DNA from: Nectonema munidae
Taxonomy: Eukaryota > Nematomorpha > Nectonematoida > Nectonematidae
DNA length: 64,000 nucleotides
NCBI GenBank assembly: GCA_030549495.1
Contig: JAUIRK010001054.1
Location: 62,001 to 126,000 of the forward strand
Reading direction: 5' to 3'
Part shown: positions 13,901 to 22,900 of the stretch, in pieces
Layout: every line of letters starts with the position of its first letter
Position numbering within the stretch: position 1 is the first letter of the stretch
The notes under the pieces: model-generated
Databases searched by the model: none
Seen by the model: only the letters and a program-made list of their open reading frames with translations
Told to the model about the DNA's origin: nothing
Translations under genes and position numbers: made by a program

Positions 13901-16900
13901 TAGAATTGCCTGCAAATATATTGCAGAATTTTTCAAAATGAGAACGAAAATTCATTATCAAAAAAAATGACTAAACTTTTCTCCTCGCTTTTTTTTATAT
14001 TTTTTTTATTAGGATTTAACAATTATTTTCTTTAACCCTTTTTTCATGCATAGTTCATTCTTTTAATAAAATCGTCTGTTGTTTCCTAATATTTTTTCAT
14101 ATCTTTCCGTAGATGATAAAATTTTTCTTTTTGAATTGTTAAAAAACAACTAATAACACGGATCCTTTTCTGTATGAAGAAATTAAGCCACTATTGGTTG
14201 AAGACCCGACTTCTGCGATTAACTGGATGAAGCAGCAGAATCTTTTGAGAACAGAACTGAAATGCCTTCAATGTAGAAAGTTGATGAACTGGGCAAAACG
14301 TTCTTCAATTGAAGACAAATATGTCTGGAAGTGTCAAGTTAACGAATGCAGTAAATATAAGCGCTACGAATCAATTCGCCAAGATTCTTTTTTTTTATCG
14401 TTCAAAGCTTTCTTTGCAAAAGTGGTTAGAAGAACTATTTTACTGGTATCAGGAAATGAGTGTTTTGCAGACTATGCAGTTATTGAATGTTTCAAAAGTG
14501 ACAGTTATTGACATGTTTAGTTTTTTTTCGTGAAATTTGTATGAAACATTTTGAAAGCAATCCTTTAAGTTTGGTGGACCAGGCATAACGTTACAGATTG
14601 ATGAATCTTGTTATAGTCATAAACCAAAACACCATAGGGGACGTTATGCTCAGAAACCTCTATTTGATCCTACTTTATCACCATTCCACGGTTATATGGA
14701 GATAGTCGACTCGCGCAATGCCGAAACACTGTTGCCTATAATTAGAAAAGTAGTTGTGCCTGGATCAATTATTCATAGTGATCAATTGAAAGGATAAAGG
14801 AACATTCAAATATGCATCATACTGTTAAGCACTCATTGAATTTTATTGATAGGACTACAGGCGTTCATACCCAAGCAATGGAGAGCTATTGGAACAAAGG
14901 AATAAAACAAATGATCGGATGTAAAAGAGAATTTCTGAACTCTTATTTGCATGAATTCATCATGTGGAACGAACGAAACAAGAACGACAAATTTCATAGA
15001 TTTTGTAACACTATTGCAGCACAATATCAATTTGATTAAACTTAATAATAAATTTGTCATCATTTCAATATAACAATATCAATTTTATTAAATTTGATCC
15101 TATATTTTTTTTTTAATTTATTCTGTTAGTTAAAATTGGGAATGCCTATCTTTACTTATTAAAAATCGGGTGCTTTTCTCTACTAGTCAAAAATTGGAGG
15201 TGCTTTTCTTTACTAGTCATTTTTGGGAGTGCTCATCTTTACTTGATCCCATAATTCTAAAGTATATGGTGTTGTAAAGGAAATAAAAGAGTTTGGTGAG
15301 ATTTCTCTTTGATAGAAGCAAACACTTGGAATACATGTTCCAATGGGGTAAAAAACTTTTTTTCGGAATAAAAAGCAAGTAATTTTTAAGAAAGTGTAGA
15401 AAAGCTGCTCGCAAGTTTGCAAGCACTTCAATTAGAATACATTACTTACAGTTACACAGTCACATTTGAGCGAGTTTCGCGAAAATTTGGCAAGAAGATG
15501 AACGCTTTCGCCAAGACATTAAAATAATGGAAGAAAGCTATAAAGGTCGTTGGGTTTGAAAGATGATGATGGAGATATTCGAGAAACGAAACATAATAGA
15601 TTGGCAAAGGGGAAAATTTTATCTAACTAACTTGCATTTAAAGTTTTTTTGTCGTTTGATTGACTTTTAATTTTATTTTTTCCTTGTAGCAATAAAGTCT
15701 ATGCAATTTATGACAGAAACCTGATGTCGTAGGCAAAAACTAAGTCCATATATGAGTTTTGTACATTAGATTTAGTTAAAATCTGTTGAAAAACTTTGTG
15801 CCAGAAAAATTGTATTGGCCAGTCTAATGGACATTTTTAAATGTTTCATCAAATGTTCATTTTGTTCTACACGTAAAATAAACTATGTCGATTACATGGT
15901 AAAAACAAGTCGTTTTTTTATAACAACCCCTAGCGAACACATAAGTACAGACCAGTGGCGGATCCAAGAGGGACACAACTGTCATCAATATTTTAAAGAA
16001 ACAATAAAAACAATATCTGAAACGACTGTCGTAAGTCTTCCTGCCTTTTTATGTGCTGAATACTCAGTGATCTTTTATGGAGATCTCTGTATTTAGACAC
16101 GGAAACAACAAATACCTGGCATGATCCTTCTCTCAATATTACCTCTATAGAAGGCATTACGCCGACTTGCATAGCAGTAATATTGTGCAATAATGATACT
16201 CAAAGTATATCATCATTTATTTCATAAACGCCTGAAACTGAAGTTCATTCGACCTCTCGATTACTACGATGGCTAATGAATTTTACAACTGATCAGATAA
16301 TAGATCAACTTCTGCTAAAGATCGCAGGACTCGGTAAAATCTTCATTTTGAAAAGTCATCCCTGAATATGCTTCATTTGATGCGGTCGTCTAAAGTTGTA
16401 GATCCTGTCATATCTTCGACCATAAAAAACGAGTTTGTCAAGTCCTTCATTGCGCGCTTTTATGAGAAAATGTTTAGCTTGCCTAAATGTTTTTTGGAGC
16501 ATGACTGCCATAGTCAACTAGAAACTTTCTTTTCTACAGGTAGGTTACAACATAACACTTTTAATAGATTACCCGTAAATATCTTCAAAGTACACCCATT
16601 ACAAAACTTTCTTTACGACTTCTCTTGATTATTTGGAACTCTTGGCCGACAAGGCGATTATTAATTCACGAGAAGCATGGCCATCTGAGTATGATCGGTA
16701 TGCCTACTATAACCTATACAAGCAATCTATGCCACGATCAAGAGACAAAAACAAGAGCGCTTTAGTCACTTTTCTCACACAAGAAGTCTTATCGGTAAAG
16801 AAGGTTCTGGACTTAGTTTCCTACCGATCTTTAGATCGCCAGGATCTTATATACTCATTGATCTTTAGGGAAAGAGAACTGAAGGAGACCGTAGCTCGTG

Positions 16901-19900
16901 GTTTTTGTAAAACTTCTATTAACTTACGTTGCTTTCAAGTTACAACAGAGCTTAACTTGTCCGAACATCTGCTTCCTATATTTTCGACACAAACGATTAC
17001 CACCGACTTTATCACCACTTTACGTAATCTAAATCACTTTTCCAGTGGCATGCGAAAAAGGACGGATTGATCCTATTCATATTTTGTGTCGTTTGATTGG
17101 AGCAAATGGTGCCTGAGCATGTCGGATAACTTGACACGACCGCTTTTTACTGAATTTGACGCTTTGTTCAACTTACAAGATGTATACACTCACATTTAGC
17201 TCCTTTAAGCAGTGTCGTTCTCCTCGTCAATCGGTACTTCCCACCTAAAAGCTTGAGAACTGAAGATCTCTCTGAATATCCCTATGGTCATTCCATCTCA
17301 CCCTCGTGGTTTGAAGGAATGCGCCAGAAGGGATGGACGATCTTAACATCCTCGCTGTTGGAATGGTTGCTCTTGGAAACAGGATTGGAAGGACAGTTAT
17401 TAGGGCAGGGGGACAACCAGATTCTGATTCTCCCAAAAACTCAACCTGCCCTAAGACTCCAGTCCGTCCCAGGCTAATGGTCGAATCCACCAGCCCATTC
17501 TCTTATTAAAATCAGTGTGCCACAAAGTCGGGTTGAGGTTGAAACGCAATAAAACGTGATTCTCCACGATATTGTTCGAATATGGGAAATCATTCTACCA
17601 GAAGGGTGTTGCGGTGTCTTCAGCTCTCAAGAGAGCATCACGGATGTTGGCGGAGTCTAATGACTTAATACGCACAACAAGTAACGAGATTGGCAGCATC
17701 TTTTCTAATGCATGCTCACTTGCTGGGATGGACTCAGGCAGCCATATTTCTTACCTCTTAGCTCTCACGATGTCTCATCAACTTCTATCTGTTCGACTCC
17801 CAAATCAGCACGATTAAATCAAAGCTTTACTGTTAGTACCAAAGCAATTTGGAGGGTTAAACTCATTGCTATATCCCTACTTTTGTACAAAAGAGGTTAT
17901 TGACCCATTAACAAACTTCATAAGCTTCACTCGATTTTTGTACCAGACCAATAATGTTTTGTTCTCTATCATCGTCCCATTTCTATGGGTGACCATATGC
18001 TCTTCAACTCACCTTATTAAATTACTAAAAGATCCCTATTATCTCAATATAGAGAGTTTTGAGGATATTGCTATTATAATCAGAAGCGAAATCCATCCCT
18101 TGTCTTGTAGAAAACCCAGATCTACGAGGCTTATTTGATCAGCAAGCTTATGAAAAAGAATTTTACATATTAAATGATCTCATTACTCAGGAACCATACC
18201 AGGCTAGACTTGCTAATAAAATCTTTTGTCACAATTTATTTTTGGTTGTGATCAGATGAGTGATGTGAGATTGATCGTAATGTTTGATCAATTTTATGAA
18301 ATCAGAAGCTTTGAGGAGGTGATCTTGGTGGGCGGTAGAGTTTTAACAGAAGCCGAAGAAGTGAACTTAGATATTAGGCTCTCTATTAGAAGAAAAGAAA
18401 TGTGGTACAGGAAAAATACATGCGTAAAAGACGCTAATATATAAAAAGTGATATATAATCAATGCATGAAATGTCTGGAAGGTGTTATGAGTAAAAAATG
18501 ATAATTAAATTCTATTAATGGAAGAAGAAAAAAGCATTAATAGATAGAGAAAGATATAATATAGGTAAGCAAGAGTAAAAATTATGTGACAACAGATTGG
18601 TTGTTTCAGCAATAACATAAAGGGAGTTATACAAACCACTAAAAAGTGTACCGCTTAAATCGTATATTTTACAAAAATCAATATTTATCTCTTTTTTGGG
18701 CTTAAAGCTTAAAATTTATGCTAAATTCATAATTTTTAAAACAATTAATAAGATAGCCACTATTGAGAATCGAACCCAGATCATATGAATCAATACCCTA
18801 CGCTCCTACCACTGGCTATCTGTTCAAGTTGGCAAAATCTATTTTTATAAAAAGCGTTTTTTAATTACCTCTGAAATATTATTCTAGTTATATAAACTGA
18901 ATCCAAATTGCTGCGTGTATATGATCAAATTAATAAATCATATTATTCATAAGTAATAAATCAATAAATTTCCCAAATTTTGACTGTTTTAATATGATAT
19001 CGATAGCCTATTTTTCCTTCAACTTTGCTCTGTGGACCGAAAAAACACTGGTTTTTAATATGACATCGATAGCCTATTTTTCCTTCAACTTTGCTCTGTG
19101 GGCCGAAAAAACACTGGTTTTTAATATGATATCGATAGCCTATTTTTCCTTCAACTTTGCTCTGTGGGCCGAAAAAACACTGGGGTTGAGAACCACTGGT
19201 CCAAATTAAACAACAATCAACCTAATTAAACATAACTATACAAATTTACTTTGGAAAATTTACAACAAATATTTAGAGAATTTTTCAAATATTGAAATTT
19301 TAGTTGAAATGTGACTAATCTTCCTCCGAGATCAGACTTTGTTTTTATGCACCGACAATATTTACATTCACCTGAGCTCAACTAAACTCTCACATACGAA
19401 CAGTGGAGGATTCAGAAGGAGCAATGGTGCGACCACCCACCCCCCTCTCTTCCATTGCTAGTTTTTCAGCATATTGGTGAATATTTCAATCACAATTAGT
19501 TTCAATTTGTGAAAGAACAGTTGTATATGATGGACCATGGAGGAGGAAATCTAAGGGGGCAGTGATGAACTAAAAAATAGTTTTATGCAATTTGCTAACT
19601 AGCACTGAGTAGAGTTCCTACCCTCTTTGTATGAAGACGTGACTTAGTTTATATATTCAAGTTGCTTGGACTTCATCTTTTATCACTTTGAATTAAGAAT
19701 ATATATTGAAACATATTTATATTGAATATTTTTTTACATATATTTTTATCGGAAAACATATGAATATATGCTAGAAAGAAATTGTATTTCATATTAATAG
19801 CCAAATATTTTAACTTATAATTTATAGATTTTACGTTTATTAGGACTTGTTAGATTGTCTAATAACTTAAAATGAAAGTATAGCGATGAATATATTAAGT

Positions 19901-22900
19901 ACGGATTTGCATAAATTTATGCCAGTTATTGAAATACCCTAGTGTGTATTTTGTAGATTTTTGCACCAATTTAGCTTTTAAGCTATTTTTGAATGATGCT
20001 TAGAAAAATGAAGTAATGCAATCTTAATTTATTGTTTGATGGGGGGGGGGGGGGGGGGGGGGGGGGGGTGAAAATGACCTTCCCCCCCCCCCCCCCCCCA
20101 ATAATTTTCTATAAGTAAGAGTTACTGCGTGTTTATAAAACATGTATGATGATCGCATTTTTCCTAACATATTTTACAGAGGATGCGTGAGAGCTTACAA
20201 TAAGTAAGCAATGTTTATCACAGTGACTCTTCTTTGTAGTACTTTTTGAGCAAACACGTGTTGATGATCCACTAGATTTTCTCATCTTTTGTCACAGTGA
20301 TGATTCTATTTCTCTTTCTCTCTCCTCTGTTTTTCTCTTCCGCTTTCTCTGCTAAAACTCAATCATTCACTCAAGCTCTCTTCTTTCATTCAATCCCTCT
20401 TCTCTTGTTAAGCTCTCTTCTTTCATTCAAGCCCTCTTCTCTTAAGCTCTCCTATCTCATTCAGCTCTCTTCTCTCCAGTGACGTAGCTAGGCTGAGGCA
20501 TGAGGGGCCGTGCCCACACTCCTATGTACCGCATGGTGCCCCCATGCATCTTATGCAATATCAGTAAATTTCTCCAATGAAAGGGTCAAGAAAGTATAAA
20601 TAATGTTGCGCAAGTTTTTTGTTTTTAAATTGTGCCCCTTCTATCAACTTTTTTTGGCTACACCACTGCTTCTGTCTAATTTGCATTTAGAGTTAAATTA
20701 AAATAGTTTTCAATCGTTACAATTTTATATCAATGAATATTGTTAGACTCGCGCTTAGAATTTTTTTCAACAAAAGTCACTTAATCTTTATCACTACGTT
20801 TGCTACGTTTTGTAACATTTGAAAACTTTAATTTTTTCAAGTCAAGAAATTTTTTTAAATAGTTATTTGGGTATGAATATTTTGATTATCTATTCACTTT
20901 AAAAGCAAGAATACTCTATTTGCTTAATATTTGAGCAGTGATATTTTTTATAATGTTCAATTGTTAAATTTTATAAGTAACACTACATAATCAAATCACT
21001 TTTTTTAAGAAAATTTGTTGATTATTATAATAAAAATATAATATCGAAACAAAATGTTTCAGTTGTTAAAAATGTACTTGATCTATTTATGACAGCTGTC
21101 AGAATTTTATTTGTAGACAGAAATATTCAAAAAAACGCAATGATTTTCTTTTCTCGTATACTTTGATTTATGTTAGTTTGGTCCATGGACAATTCGCCCC
21201 ATTATTTTCATAAGACAGTTCGTCCCATTATTTTCATAAGACATTTTGTTTCATGGACAATTCGCCCCGTTATTTTCATAAGACATTTTGTCTCATGGAC
21301 AATTCTAAAAAATTAAGAGATAAATTGATTAATTTGAAATAATTTAATAGAGATAAAATAAACAAGAATATAAAATTTTTTAATAATTTAAAAAATTTAA
21401 CATATATAATAAGCAAAGATGGATGAAACTAATAGCCTATGAGACAATTAGTCAGGGGGCAAATTGTCTATGGGTCAAAATGTCTGTCGACCGTTATTTA
21501 AATAAGTTTTTAATTATAAGGGCTAGCTACTTAAACGTTGGCTTTTGCTGCCTATAAAAACTTGAAAATATCAAATAAACTCTAATTCTTTATGCCTCCT
21601 ATTATTTTGAAATTATTCTGAGAACAGACGGTTCCATTTTAAAATAGTGAAAATTGCTTTATTAGTTTATTTTGTTTCCTTTCTCTCTTATGTTAATTAT
21701 GTAGCAAAATTTTCTATTTTGAGTAAAAGGTGAGGTGCAGATGTATTTTCATTGACCAGGCACTGATGTACCGCTTATGCCAAACTATGAACAAATTTGT
21801 ATCGATGAGGAATCGAATCTAGAGGCTTCGGTGCTATGTCCATCATCTCAACCAACCTGCCATGCCACCTATAGAGTATGCTGTAAGGGATACATCCAAT
21901 TAGTTTTCAAAAAACTTAAGTTATGCTCTAAATTTTTTTAGTTTTTGTTGAAGCTCTATAACTTTTTCTGATAGACTTTTTTTTCTTAAAAGTTATTATA
22001 AAAGGCAAATCATTGCAAAATGTTAACAGTTATTTTACTTTTTGTAGATTTTTGTAGCTTGTATCAATTTAGCTTTTAAACTACTTTTGAATGATGCTGA
22101 GTAAAATGAAATAATGCGATCTTAATTTTTTGTTTCCACAATTATAACTTCATTTTATACCCTTGCCCCTGGAATCAATCACATTTTTTCATATAAACAT
22201 CGCAGGGTGTCAAGTAGACTCTTTGCCTTTTGACTACATTCACTCATATAAAACTATCCAAACTTCAGTTATTTGTTTTCTCTATGAATCAAATACCGTT
22301 CATCAATTCCTGTAATGTGCCTGGTAGAGTGCTTTATTTTTCAAATAAAAAGCCTATTCCACCTCCTACATTTTTGAATTTTTTTAAATTAGTGTATATT
22401 CGATGGTTGTAGGTAAAAATGCCCCCAGAAAAAATGCTCCAATTAAAAAGTAGGAAAAAATACCCCTAATTTTTGATTTTAAGGATTTTTTTAATTATAT
22501 AAATATTTTTATTTAGTACCGTTTTGAAAGGCTAAATTTCTAAAATTTCTTAATCTATAGGGTTTTTTCTTTATAAAGTTCTTGAAAACAATAACAAAGG
22601 TGCAGATTTGTGGAAATGTGTTAAAATCAGTTAAAATACAAATTATATTTAGAAAGTGTTCTGATACACACAAAGTCCAAAAATATTTACTGTTTTATAA
22701 AAAATTGTTGTATGTTGAGTTTTTTTAGTTTACTTTAATTAAAATTTAAATGTTTTAGATGAAAAGTTAACTTTTTTTTACAAAAAAATCTTTATTTGAC
22801 ATATCTTTTTTTTAATTTTAATTAATAATTTTTTGAAATTTTTTGTGTTGAGGCATTTTTACTGGGGACATTTTTTCCTACTTTTTAATTGGGGCATTTT

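Noticed and set aside
18752..18820. Functional tRNA gene
   Set aside because: The 7-bp acceptor pairing is appealing, but the anticodon arm is not convincing and a similar sequence recurs at 59798, so a SINE is more likely.
20297..20482. 61-codon plus-strand frame, Ser/Leu/Phe-rich
   Set aside because: It is produced by the C/T-rich tandem repeat.
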